Origin: Antedon mediterranea
Lineage: Eukaryota > Echinodermata > Crinoidea > Comatulida > Antedonidae
DNA: 60,000 bases
Direction: 5' to 3'
Assembly: GCF_964355755.1 (NCBI RefSeq)
Contig: NC_092678.1
Location: 4,376,922 to 4,436,921, forward strand
In this document: in pieces, positions 34,156 through 49,100 of the stretch
Numbering within the stretch: the first letter of the stretch is position 1
Layout: each line of letters opens with the position of its first letter
Translations under genes and position numbers: made by a program
The notes under the pieces: generated by a model
The model's input: the letters and a program-made list of their open reading frames with translations, nothing else
Database searches by the model: none
What the model was told of the DNA's origin: nothing

Positions 34156-37100
34156 ATGATGGCTAAAATTTGGCTTGTTCTAGTCAGTTTCATGTTTATT
34201 TGGAAACCACAAACTCAGGCTACTATTGATCCTCAATCGTTAGTATACAATCTTTATTTTGTTTGCATATTATGTGTGATGTATTTTGATATCGTGTATT
34301 ATTCATGTATTGAATTTTTGTTGAAGCATTGTAGGCCTACTTATTATGTACCCAATTGATATTATTATGTAAAGGTTGGAATACTAAATTTGGCAGGTAG
34401 CTTTGAATTGGAGTATGTTTTTACTCCCACCTTATTTACAGGCAGACAATCTGCAGTGCTAGTAGACATACATGTTTACCTGCTGCCCGCTGTATAATAT
34501 AAGAATATACCGTAAGCTACAGTGAAATTTAAGTGTTTTATACAACAAAGACAATTTTCTTCCACCTCCAAGGCATTACTTATTGTCACTTGGTCCATGA
34601 TGGCAGTATCTCTCCACTTTTTCCTGTCTTCTGCATCATCTTCCTTCAAACCGATTCCCATGCTTTCTTTCTTTACCATATCTGTCTATGAAGCCATTTT
34701 TCTACTGAATTAAACGGTTTAGAAAATATTTTTTATTCCAATAAGGTTTAACATTAAGTAGATCTCTATCCTTTTGGAAAATCTTTGTTGAACTACTATT
34801 TTGTTAGCATGGTGCTTCCAAAGTACTTATTTATTTGTTATTTTTCCAACAAAATACACACTTATTTTGTCCAACTTTTTGTCTCATTCTTTCTCTCAAA
34901 TCTGTCAACCTCCTCTCTCCTTACAACACCTTGAAAATAACTTGATTTATTCAGGACAGTTGGTTATTTTATCAACAATTATACAAACTTATTTCACTGT
35001 TCAGGTGTCTATCTCTTATCTCAATCTTTTAAAAAGGATTTTTAACTTCAGTAGGTTTTTGAAAGTTCTCTTCAACATCTTCTCTCCTTACATAGTCTAG
35101 ATTTGGTCCCTGTTTTTTTATCTTTTTGCCAGTACGGCTAATTGCGACATATACAGTTTCATTAACAGGTTTGTGTTGGCCTCCCCTCTCAACAACCTAA
35201 GGTTTTGCAGTCAATCTTATACACATGTACATTAGAGATGTCACATTGCCTACTTTGCATATGAGTGATAAAATCAATGAGCCTGTCTGACTGAAAACCT
35301 TATGTGAGGATGCATTTGACATTCTCAGTGTATATAGGTCTTATTTTAAAAAGCACTCATTAAAGAATAAAGTGACGCTTCAAATCAATATTAACCTTTA
35401 TCAACTAATGCAACAAGATGAATATAGATTCATTAAACTTTTTCGTTACTTTCTAAGGCAGAGAAAAAACTATAAAGATTGTTAAAGTGGAAATCAACTC
35501 ATAACTGGAAATCAACTGTTAAAAAAATATTTTTTCACTGATCTCCTTCAACGTAATATTTAAATTTACTATATAGTTCAAGTACAAATGTACATATTAT
35601 TACATATGTACTTTTTATTGACTGTATTCACTGTACTTTTTTTGTATTTTTATTATGGAAAGTGAATTGAAGTTATTTGCATAATTGATTTTCTTGTATT
35701 CATTTTTTAATTGAATGCCACAGTCTTTAGCTCCTTGGTCACAGGGAGCTATTAGATACCTTTTACCCATTAAATGTAGAACTAATGTTATTACACATAA
35801 AATGCAGTTGCAGAGAATTAGTGTGGGAGGGGGTGGCTGATGATTGTTTGTGGGTGTGTCTGTTGTATGACCCAGCCTACTTATCCTACTCCGACCATTA
35901 AAAATAATCAATAATAAAAGAATTTAATTGTTTTAATAAGAATAATAGTATGTTATGCACTTTCATTTGAACATGATAGCTGGTAAATATTATTAATTTT
36001 AAATTTATTATTTATTATTTATTTTTCTTGAATGTTTTAATCCAGTTATTTTTTATTATTTAATGATTACTAATGCAAATATGGTATAATATATTTTTTT
36101 TATTGTATTGTGTATAACTTCGGCTATTTGTTGTTTTTTTTTTCAATTTTTCCTTCAAAAATATGCATTTTAAAATATTCTATAATTTATATTCGTATCT
36201 TCATATCAAATTTAATAGCTATATTGTTGAGATAGCAGAGTCAAGGTTAAACCTCTTATGACGTTTCTATCCCCAAATGATTATTTCTTGTATTACATAA
36301 TATTATTATTTTACATCTAGATTTGTAGATTTCATGACAAGATGAGTTTTTTATGCATTTATTTAATTTATTCAGAACAACAAGGCACAAAAAAGGAAGC
36401 AAAAAAGGAAATGTGTTTTTTTATTAATTCATTGTTAATGTTTACTCCCTGGAAAAACTCCATCCTCTACAAGTCTGAAACATTTCCAATCTTGGCCGAA
36501 CATTCAAATTTAGTTGAAAATTACTCAGATATTCTATATAATTATGTTAATCCAGAGTGACGGCAGATGAATCTGAAGTGAGATCGGGTGGATCCCATGG
36601 ATACTATAGAGGGTTAAGAAATAAGTTTATTTTTCCATGGTATACGCATTTAAAGAATGGGAATTGGATAACCGAATAGTAACAAAAGAAAAAACAACAG
36701 CAATAATGTTATTCGAAATCAATAAGTATATAGAGTTGAATATTCAATAGGTTTTCAAACATTGCTGGCAGCAACATTATCATAACATGAAGGGGCCCTG
36801 GTAATTGGTAGAGCATAGGAGGAGATAGGGGATACTAATACAGTATGTATGAAGAATCTCCAGGATCTGTAAGGGATATTAACAAGTGGTCTGATGCTGC
36901 CCGTACCACCCACGTGAAAATTAATATTGAAAATTTTGTTTTCCATACAACATATTTTATTAGTTTGTTTTGTCTAGACCTAAAAAATAATAATTTCATA
37001 CTAAATATTATTGTGTTAATACCGTCCAATGTAAATGTCAATAATTGAGCAACATGATATTTTTCCCTAGTATGTTTTTGTGTCAAGATTATTGTATTCT

Positions 37101-40100
37101 TGTTCGATTCATTTGATAAACATTCACCCTTGCCCTAAACAGTGTTTTGTTGATTAGTATTGTGTGGCTCGCCAATCAAGAAAATCAATTCTTTACACTT
37201 GAATAACGATCTTATACCAAATTATTATTCAATGGAAATATTATATTTGTTTTTAAATAACACCTAAATAAATTCCTGTCATTTGATTGGACTATTATGG
37301 GTCACGTGGAATGCTATAGTACGCACTATTTAATGATCATTCAATGAAAATATAATATTTGTTTTTATATAACACCTAAATAAATTCCTATCAGTTGATT
37401 GGAGGATTGTGGGTCACATGGCGTGCAATAGTATGCACTATTAAACTATTGTTCAATGGAAATATAATATTTGTTTATATCTTATTGGTATTCTTTTGAC
37501 CGTGGATATCTGAATATGTTTTGATAATTGAGGCCAACAGAAATTTATTCTAAAAATAAAGGACAGTGACTGTTATTCTTATAACAGGACAATGACATTA
37601 TCGAAATCTGAAAAGGTAAATGTATGTAAATGTACACAGAATTATTCGTTCTCAGTCAAAGAAATTCAAAATCATATTTTAATGATCCAATTAAATTAGC
37701 AAGTACCAGTACAGTCTAGCTTTACGAATCCATTTATCATTTTATACAATGTATAATTTTGTAATAAGACAAATAAAGGTATTTATAGCAGTTTAGGCTT
37801 GTTTTCCTCGTCCTGTTGCTGTTTTAATGGTGCAAACATTACTATTAACTTGTGAGCTATTAGTATAAAGAAACAGTAAAATCATTTATATATATATATA
37901 TATGCAAATCAATTGTGTTGCGTAGCACTTTGTAAATTATATGTATGTCTATGTTTGTATACGTATATATAATGGTACCAAATCAGAGATAATATCTAGT
38001 ACCTTGAAGTACAAACTTTGCAGCATTTTTGCCGCTGCACCTTTCCTTTAATATAGTATATGTCTCTTGTCAATAAGAGACCTTTTGCTAAAAAAATGCA
38101 TTATAACTATTCAGATAATTATAACTAAACGTGTAGTAGTAGTGTAGTAATCTAGATCATTCATTCTAATAAGTCGGTCGGTGCAGTGCTGTTCTGACCA
38201 ATAACAGTCCATGGGGCTAGAGCCTGAACAAACATGCTGAAATTAAATCTCAATTTGCATGTTGGATCATATCCAGGCATTATGGTATTGTTACTTGTCA
38301 AATATTATATTAAAATAATGATAACAATAAAATATGATTTGATATTTGTTTTTAAAATGCTAAAAATGCTAAATTTATATTATATTTCAGAGTTGCAGAA
38401 GCTGCCTCAGACTTTGGTAATGAAATGTATGACCTGAGTATAAAATTTAGTGGTAGAGACTTTTTAAAACAAGTGAGTATTCTTTTTTTTAAATTCTTTA
38501 CAATGTCAATTATATTTTGATTTTAGTTTAGCACTTTAGCAAGGCTGATGTGGAACCATATAATGGGTTATATCATTTTGAAACTTAGTGGTTCTAGTAT
38601 AACAATTAGGATGCGATATTTATAATCCAACTTCAAAAATACTACCATTTTGATGTTTTTCCACCCCATGCATATTTTTAAGAACTGAATACTTTGATTA
38701 AATCATCATGTTCATAAATATTAATACTGTAAGTTCATTGCATAAGTGATTATATTGTATTACTAAAGAGTTGGACATCAAATTGCACATTTTTGTTGTT
38801 TTGACTTTAGTTGGTTCCTGATATGTACAATATCCCTGTGCAAAAAAAAAAAGAAAAATAACATGTATACACATTTTTTATAGAAAAAAATATCAAATAT
38901 TTTCCAACGTATTGTATAATTTTTGTAATTTTGATGAGGATGTTTTGTTGATGATTGGGTAATGATTGCTCACAACTTATCTTATCTATAAAAAATATTT
39001 ATAAAGGAGCATTTTGAACCCAAAATATATATAAAATAGAATTGTTTACAAATTTTCTTTGGCACTTCTATGTTCAATTAGCTTCTCTCAATCCTATGGC
39101 TTTAACCAATTACTATTTTAGTAGAATATGTTTAAAAATAAACAGAATATTTGTTTATTGATCCTTTATCAATTTGCATATTTTTGTATTCATTTTTGTA
39201 ATGTAGATATTGATTATTATGCATTTATATGCCTGACCTAATTTGAACTATATACTATCCTCAGCAACTTCAATGAAAGGTAATTTATATAACTAAATTG
39301 GATTGATTTTTTTTATGATTTCAACAAAAATACTGGTTCTTTTGGTTGCAATGTTGTAAATATATAAATTGAAAAATCTGGCTTATTTTTTTCTGTAATT
39401 TAATTAGTCCTGCGACGTAAGTTGTTTAGAAATTCAGTATCAATTTATTAAAAAAAGTATGAATGAAGAATAATTTAAACAAATATGAAACAGAAGCCGT
39501 AAGACCATAAACATAAGATCAAACAATATTTTTCTTGCAATATGGTTAATCCCTTTGGTTAATCCCTTTTAATAATTTAATCCTAATTCCATTGTATTCA
39601 ATCTACTGTATAAAGTACAGGTAAGGAAATGATTACTATAGTGTTTAACATTATGACCCAACACGTTTTACACTATGATCATATATTTTATCCATTTTCA
39701 AGGTAAAATATGCTTAAAAGTAAAGTAATATATATATCAATTTCATTTCATTTCCCAACAAATTTCATTCATATCAACAAACGTAGAAACAGATATATAA
39801 ATATATAAATTGGCAGCAGATTCTGAACCACCCATAGTGATTAATTAATGTGGAATGATAAAGATGAGGAAATATGTGAAAATGAGAAAAAGCCACCCCA
39901 ACCGACATTTGAAATATATAGATATTTTAATCTAGTTGCATTCGATAGATTTTGTAAAGGTTTCACCAAACGGGCATGGAAAACTTGAGAATGAAAATCA
40001 ACAATGAAAATGATTAGTTTTTTAAATCCTGTATTTCTTTTGTTAATGTTATTTTTTATATCTTGTACACAATTTAGTTTATTGTCTTGTAATTTTTTTT

Positions 40101-43100
40101 CTCGAACTTTTATTTTACTTACTCTGGACGCACCTTCATTCAAGAAATGTGCCACTGTTTCAAAAGTGTAGCTTCCAAATAAATTATTATACAACCAAAT
40201 CTAAGACAAACATTCACAGTCATTTTACCTATTTTGTTGTTTTGTATTTTAATATATATTATAGATGCTTATTCATATTGCGTGCTCATACGTGCCTGTC
40301 ACCCATCATTAACTTTTCCATATATGGCAATAATATTATAAGCGACTCCAAATTGTCTCTATTTAGTTGTTTAGGTCATCAAGATTGTGTCATCAAATTA
40401 AGCTAACAAATTAAGGTATGATGATGAACAATCTGTAATTTATTCTCAAGTATACTTTTATACTTTACAAACACCTTTTCCGATAATCAGACAAACCGCA
40501 AAAAAAGCAGTTAAGTGCTTCAACAATTAGAACAGCTTAAATTTTGTTGCTGATAAGTAGACCTATATAGTTTCTTCCAGAATTCACACTGTCCTGGTAG
40601 AATCATAAGTATAATGATGATACTAAAGTTACGCCGCTACACACCTAAATCATTAAAAGTATTAAAAACAGTGCTAATTTTAAAACAAGTCATTTTCATA
40701 TCCAATTTGGTATAAATCAAGTTTTTTTTTATAAAAAATATTTCCGGATATGCAAAACATAAATACAATTCAACCGTCATTATGTAATGTATATTATGAA
40801 TTGCCCAGAAACATAAGGTGTGTAAATGCCATTTCTCTACAATATTTTATCAACAGGATTTCTTTCAAATAATTTAAGAAAAAACTATTCTAAATACTGT
40901 ACTTTATCTTGTTACCATTTATGTCATTGATTTTATTTTGTTTATATATTTCAGGAAAAAAAATGAAATAACTGTTCCAAAAGAAAATATTATTATTGAG
41001 ACATGTGTTGTCAATAATTGAAGCTATTGTCCTTCTTTCTATTTTTAGAATATTTCATTTTAATTAGGGAAAGGCAAGGGAGAAAATAATTATCAATAAA
41101 ATAGGAAATATAGGACAGACTGAAATAAAGAATAAACATCTGGCTATGTGATGTCCCCATTATTAACTGTTTGTTCTCAAAATGATGATCAGTTTCTGAG
41201 ATATAGTCTATTAATATCAATATTTGTTTTAATTTTAATTAGTGAGAAAAAAATAATGAATAATTAATGAATACATACTTAATCTTTAAACTAAACTCTA
41301 CTCTTTGAACTATATCTAGCCAGTTGATCCCTATGATAATGCTGATATTGCTGATATTAAAGAAGCCATTGACGTTTGTTGTATTTTAATTATAGAAAAT
41401 CTAAGGAGAAAATAATTAATAATGATCATCGACCTAGTTGAATATAGAGCCAAGAAATTGGGTCAGTAAATAAACACATCTATTTTATTTAATAACAAGT
41501 TGATTAATATTTAGAAAAGAAAACAATGAAAATTAAACATTTAAAGAGAAGTAGACTAATTATTTTTCTTCAACCTGCATACTTAATTTGGCCCTGCATA
41601 AACAAAGTTAATTTTCTTTGCTTTTATAAATTAAATTAAAACAAAAGGGAAATGTTAAAAAAATTAAACAATATATTCAGTCTCTGTGTATTAATGTATT
41701 CACAAAAACATAATATAATATATACTTTAAAGAGAAGTAGACTAATTATTTTTCTTCAATCTGCATACTTAATTTGGCCCTGCATAAACAAAGTTAATTT
41801 TCTTTGCTTTTTATAAATTAAATTAATACAAAAGGGAAATGTTAAAAAAATTAAACAATATATTCAGCAGTCTCTGTGTATTAATGTATTCACAAAACAT
41901 AATATAATATATAGTATAAAATATATTAATCTCAAAGTCTAGGCCTGATGAATCTAGTTCACAAAGTTTACCAAAACACATTTTTGCAAGGTGCTTGTAA
42001 TGTATTTTGATTAATATAAAGATTGAGACATTAATATTATTATATATATATATATATATTTAACACTTGAGTTTAATTAAAAGATGTAGTGAATTATAGA
42101 TAAACTATTTGTATCAAAGGATATTAGAACTTGTCAATGTTTGTACAAACGTGACCGGAATATGAATGATGTAAAGGAGTCATAAACTTCGGAGTAATTC
42201 AGGTCAAACTTACTATTAAATAAATATATGGTTCAATTTTTTATTGCATTATTACTTTTATAATTCTAATTTTATTTGAATAAGTAGACAATGTGATTTG
42301 TGACAGATTAATATTAAAGCTAATTTGCATAAAGTTCGAAATGGTCTCAATAGAGGACTTTAAAGATACAAGATATGACCTATCCCTTCTATGTATCACC
42401 CATCATTCTTTGTTTTTTTATATTTTAAATTGCAAAAGCTCTGTCTAGACTATCAAATTTTGTGTGACAAAAAAATGTAATGTGCCCATATATAGATACG
42501 ATGATGTCATCACTACCATATTTGAGCATATCATTACCATATTTGGGCACATCACACTTTTTTTGTCCAACTAGATTGATAGTGTAGACAGAGCTTTAAA
42601 TTTAAAATAAATAAAGGCAATTTATGAAAAGTTATCTAGATTCAACATAGTAGTTCAACATGGATAAATTGTATTTTCTAAATTAGAATTACATCAACTT
42701 TATGGTCTATTGGTTACGGAGACATATTGCTAATAAAAATAAACTGCTTTTTAATTTAGAAAAGAGAAGTTTATAGAGATTGAACTATTTTGATGTAAAT
42801 AACAGTTATACCATGTTAATTTAGAGAATACAGTAATGTGTTGCAGTATGTTGTACAGATATATATTGTATGACACCCTAAATGATTTCTTTTACCAGGT
42901 CTTTAAGACTAGTATCATGTGACCTATTAATGTTGCATTTTGTCTAGAATTAGTCTTCTTAGAGGGGTTCTGCTACAACAGATCACAATAATTAGTTATG
43001 TATTTAGAAGGTAATTAACGAAAGGGACAGTGTACTTTATGAATATAAAGTGACAGAGGTTCACTGTTACCAGCTAATTAAGTTTACAGATTATGATTAT

Positions 43101-46100
43101 AAAATAGATACCACCTGCTCTAGCATGTACCTCCTCTACATATGTCACCTGTATAAACTATGTTGAATCTTAACACTTGCAATGTTTTGTTAAAGGGTAC
43201 ACACTCGTACATAGTAGTTTTAAGCTTAATTAGGATTCTGAATGATCATCTATTGTGTGCGTACATCAACTCCTGGTGTGCAGATCATGTTAGGCGCTGC
43301 ACTGTGGCTGCCATAGGTCTGCAAAGGGCCTCAATCTGAATTCATAGTTAAACTGAGGACAATTGATATTTAGTAATATATTTTAATAAGATGGTTGAAT
43401 TTACTCTAAAGATAATCACAGCACCCATCTTAAGCCTCTTTACACTCATCCTTGTTACCACCTTCTCTAAGTTGTGCAAGATATGTAGAGGCAAGCGTAT
43501 TGATCAAATATAATTTAGCGCTGAATTCTGTGTAAGCTGGCCCAAATGTTGTTCTATAATTTATAATAGTAGGTTTTCCATTTAATACTAATTTTAACCG
43601 TACAACGAATCGTTTCATTATGTTCGATTGGGCAAAATGAAGTTCAGTATCATCGTGATACATATTGGTCGTTTATTAATGCATAATATTACTAGTTTAT
43701 GTTTATCTAGCATGTGGTTCATAGGTTTTGTCAACCTTAGACTGGATGAGTATGTTTGTTCAGTTGGCTGTGATTTGACGGTGTATGAGCATGTCTGTAA
43801 GGGCCTGTTAGTTGATCAATAAACTTAACACTTTTTAATGTGTTCGTCTCACAATGTTATATCATTCATAATTATCTATGTCTCAGCATTCACATATCAT
43901 ATATCATTATGATTTGAATAACCTCTCTTTCTCATGGAGAATCAGATAGAATACATTCCTGATGATGTCATAATTAATGTTAGAATATTAAATCCTAACT
44001 AGCAAATTCATTGCTTTAATATAATTTCCTGTATGTGGTTGATATTATGTAGTTCATTTATTGTAAATTATTCAAAGTTGATACAAGGATTGAAATGTTT
44101 TCAGCATAAAAATGTGTTTATTTTATTAAATTATTAGTAAGCTATTAATAGTAAATACCAATAACTGAGACTGATTTTAAATTTTAGTAAATTGTTCTTT
44201 GTATAAAAAAAATGGCAGACAAATATTATTCTACTATAGTCATAAAACAAGTGAGTATACATTGCAATTGGTTGCAAATTTTTAAAGGCGAAAAAATCAA
44301 TTAATTCCAAGGTAATGCCTCAATTTTGTAAAGATATACTATTGATTTGTTGCCAGTGACATGGGGTACCTAGTGAGAATGTGTAATAGGATATTACAAT
44401 GTGTATAATGCTTATATGTTGAGACATTTAGGCCTGCTTTTATAAGCTTGGTAGAGATGGATTGAGAGGTGCGAACAACCACTCCTTTTGGTAATTGCTA
44501 ATGATTAGCAGAATAAGACTTTAGACTTTAAATGTACTTGGTATAAAGTACTATGTCTGGGCAAACATCTGACCGATTAGTCTGTTCTAATAACCAAAAA
44601 TACCAAAATCACCAAAATCTCAAGTACAATCTCACAGAATTACATTTGTTGTCTGCTTTAATTTCTGTTGTAACTTTTGATACTTAGTCCTTGTCTAGTT
44701 TTTCTTTCTGTATATTTTTGTTCTTGAGACTTCTTCCTTCCCAACCATTAGATCTCCAATTACCATAGTTAAGGCAAACAAATATGCTTATTTAATACTT
44801 GTTTTATAATGGTTTTTTTTATACCAGAATGACTAATTTAAAAAAATGTAATGCAAAGGTTTTCTTTTTAACTTTTTAATACTAACTTTTTTATGGTAAA
44901 TCTTGTTTATTTGTTCATCAGAAATTGTTTCAGAGTTTTGCTTTAAGTTTTTTACAGTCGATTTTTCCTATCTCTGTAAACAAAAAACTCTCTCAAAACC
45001 AGACTTTTTTAAATGTAATAAAAGTTCTAATTTGTCACCATTAAAAACAAGCAGAACATATCAGAATTTCTGGAAACGCAGATATTAAGTCCATTGCCCA
45101 ATAGTGTAGATAGTTGACTGTTAATAGCACAATATATTCTGAAAGCAAGTATAGACAATATTTAACTTTATTTGTTTGTATTTCAGCAATTTGACCTTTC
45201 TTCAGATACTTTAAATGTAAAAGAGATAAATGGAACTCAGATGGTTTTAGACATTGCAGAAAAAGTTGAGAGAATGCTTGACAACAAAGTAAAAGCAGTA
45301 GAAGTGAGTATTATCTGTTGTTAAGTTGCTAAACCATGGACCTATCAAAGCAAACAGGAGCTAGAGCATTCTGCCATCCTGGTCTGCAGCAACCTCTCAG
45401 CATGTCAAACTATATATTTTGTCTTCTTATCATGTCTTTAGAAGGAAATAAATATAAATTTACAGGAACATAATAAATTCTAAACCGCCTGGTGATACTA
45501 AAAATTAATTTGAAACGATACTTTCCACTGAGGAAGTGTTAGTGTTACCTGAAAGCTCTGCAATTTCTTTATGGCCATTTCTTTTTAATAGTCTTTTGCT
45601 TATTTTATTTATATCTAGCCACTGATACCCACAGTCATTTTTCAGTAATTTGCCTTTTCATTTTACCCATCAGTTTAAGCGTCCGTCACCCAATTATTTG
45701 TAGGCATGTGTATCCACATAATATAACATTATAAATCAAAGAGCTGCATAGGCAGGATATAGAAAAAAATCAAGATTCAAATAAGTTAAAACTGCCTCAA
45801 TATAGATTTATTTTAACGACATGTTTCGGGCATAGCCCATCATCAGGTGAAAAGAATTGTAACAAAGGATAACATATATATTGAGGCAGTTTTAACTTAT
45901 TTGATCTTAATATAACATCATCTGTACAGTACCGTAAAATCTTAGTGTAATATACTGTATTAATGTCAGTCTTGGGATAGGCTTACATGACCTAGGATAC
46001 AGCTCTTACATACTATGTGACACTATATTACAGCCTATGATACCTTATAAATGACATACTCAAATATTCATTCCTTTAAAGTTTATTACAACACTAACAA

Positions 46101-49100
46101 TTATATAGGGATGTATATTTTAATGTATATATCGATAACTTTTAAAGTTGCTTACATATCTAATGATATATATGTATTCTCACAATAGAGAGCGTTTAAA
46201 CCATTAAAATAATGAGGCATTCAAATAATATACAATATAATGATCTGTACAAATGTAGTGGTGAAGATATAGATTCTTAAAAAGAACACATTTTTTTTAT
46301 AAAACTATCAGTTTCATTTAAAAAATGGGAAAATTAACTAAAACACAAACGGGGCTACTGAAAACCGGTAAATTCCAAAATAAGAATCAAAATTTTGTTT
46401 TGTTTTTTAAATTTAGAAATACGAAAAAACAGGCATGTCTTTATGTACACGCAAGTTTCCCAACATTATGATTTTCCTGTTACAGTAAAATATAATCGTC
46501 ATTAATTTTAAAACAAAGGGGTTTTTTTTGTATAGTAGATTATAAATTCGTCATCATGATGTTCTCAACACATCCCATATTTCAATTGTTCAATGCATAC
46601 GAGATTACATCAGATTTCGGTATGTGTCATATTATTGATTCAACCATAGGAAATATCAATAATATTTTGAAATCAATTATTTTGTACTCCACCTTCCATG
46701 GGAAAACAATTGTGCATAACATTTGCTGTCTTGTTTTTTTTGGATCAATATTGACCTGTTAGAAAAAGACAAATCTTGCATATAATTATAAATAAATTGT
46801 CGGATGGTTTTTGTTGAATCGGAATATATTTATTTTGATTGCACAAATAGCAACTGTTTTAAATAAACACCTGGTATTTTAACACCTTATGCATAATTAA
46901 TGTTTGATAGTGCATACTAATTCTTGAATAATACAGCATAATAATAAACCAGATTATTTAATTATTCTTTGATTTATTAACAAATATTTATTTTGTTGAC
47001 AAATTTAATGTAAATAATGTTTAACAGAAAGCAGATTAAAAGTGGTGTGGGGAAGGAGAGTAAGCGCTAGGACCATCTACTTCCTCCTTTAAAGCCTAAA
47101 TAATGCTATGAACCTTTTCACACGGTATAACCCAAAATATACAAAGAGAAGTGTATGTTTTATCACTGCCACAGCCAAACTCCTATTAGTGGACAACCCT
47201 ATTATTTTTAAGGGTACATTTTGTTTTGATCTAGAAGCTGGTGTCCCCTTAAAATCTTGTGTTCTATTGTACCACTAGGCCTATCACAGAATGTTAATAA
47301 TCAAGTAAAATATGGTAATTTCCCCACTGTGCAATCTAATATATCAGCCTGCCTGCATTCAGATATTCATGGTCTCGCATCAGAATATAGTTTATATAGC
47401 ATGGACCTATAAATTAACTTATAAGTATTTATAGACAGCAATAATTTTTATTTATATTTTTCTGTGTAAAAACATTATTATGTAATTTAGAAGATTTTGT
47501 TAGGATTATAATTTGAAAATCAATTTCTAAATTGTTATAGTATGTTTTCAAGGTCAACATTATTTTAAAATTCATGCAAAAATATAATGTATTATTGATA
47601 TTAACACAATTTTATACAGTAACAAAATGATATTTCAACAATAGATTAAATTCAATTTCAAGTTTCAAGAAATCGCCAACACAGTATTGATTGTGCAGTC
47701 TAGAATACTGTCGTTCAAATTAATTATCTCTATAATGTATCTTAAATTTCATTCTTCTTTGAATCGTTTTAATTATGATATTCAATTACAAATTAGGTTG
47801 AATTAGGTGATAATTTAACAGAATTAAATAGTACAGTAATTGTTTTATAAGGGTTTTTTTAGCCTAAAACGATAGTTTACACCTTCAGTAGATGTACATG
47901 GCTGATGAATACACAATTAATATATATTGACATTGCCAATTATCTAAGCCTATTATATAGTCATAATTTGATTAAGGCATTCTTTCATATGCAGCTTAAA
48001 GCATACGTAGACAGCTGTGATAATTCTAGGCTGTTAGAAGCCCATCGTTGACACCTCATACGCAACCGTTCACAAGCTAAATCAACTTGATAGGTTTATC
48101 TGTGTTACTCAAAACCAAAATAAAATTAATATGATTGATTGAATATTGTTTGATTGAGAGTGGTTGTATTCCATCATGATGTTTACATTAGATTATCAGA
48201 TAGGGGTTGTAATTTCGTGTTTTAAAAAAGCTCATTATATTTTGTTGTTATTAAATTTGGTATGTTATTTTCTGGTTGCACGTGTATGTCTTCTAAATGC
48301 ATCCTTAATTTGCAATGTTATTACATACTGAAGCAGATGGCCTATGTTGTTTCAAATTAATTTACAAAAATTCCTTCACCGCTAGTGTGATGATAATATT
48401 TTACATCTTTCTATAAACTATTGGTAATTCTTTTATGAGATGTTCAACCGGATCCAGTAATTAATTTACATAGTTTTCCTTCACTGCTAACTCGTCGTAA
48501 TAATTTACTGTGCTAAACGAGTCATATTCACTGTTCATTGAACTGTGAAGACTTATTTTATAAGATGTTAATTCAGCAGATCTCTTTATTTCCAATTAAT
48601 AATAAACAATAAAATACGACCAACAAATAAAATAAATAAAACCTATTCTCCTAGTTATTTATAGCCAAATTGTTATATATAGCAGGATCATATGAAAATT
48701 AAATACAGTGTCAGATAAGACATTGTTTTTACCTTAACTTACAAAATAATTATTAGGAAACGGTTGTATATATATTTATTATACTACTACTATTTTTTTA
48801 TAACACTATAACATATAAATAAGAAAAAAAAACGTTTTAAAAGTTAAATGTACACATAACAAAGTATCATGTAATAAAAGTCAGACGAACCCACACACAA
48901 GACAAAAAAAAAGGAAACAGTTGTAACATGTGAGGAACATGTGATACTTTATCAAGCAACAATCCCAATAACTACAGTGATTTGCTCACATGATTTGATA
49001 CAATCATTCCTTGATTAGATTGTTTCTATGTTATTGTCATAGACATTGATGCAGCGGTATTGTATCGTATTTGATGTTGACGATGCAATTAAATGCTTCA

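Larger units (their letters stand above)
34239..38390. other. CACNA2D intron 1, no gene seen
   Basis: AT-rich. It contains the LINE remnant near 34.6 kb, a pyrimidine-rich stretch (34890-35100), the 112-bp tandem repeat near 37.3 kb and a (TA)n tract at 37888-37903. Nothing else was recognised. Confidence 0.7.
38473..45186. other. CACNA2D intron 2 (6.7 kb), no gene seen
   Basis: AT-rich intron with one MITE-A copy, a 186-bp duplication and a (TA)n tract (42042-42058). Minus-strand frames of 117 codons (39841-40194) and 77 codons (43430-43663) have no recognised family and no splice or start context that supports a gene. Confidence 0.7.

Noticed and set aside
43430-43663. 77-codon minus-strand frame in CACNA2D intron 2
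   Set aside because: No recognised family, no supporting splice sites or neighbours; length is within chance.
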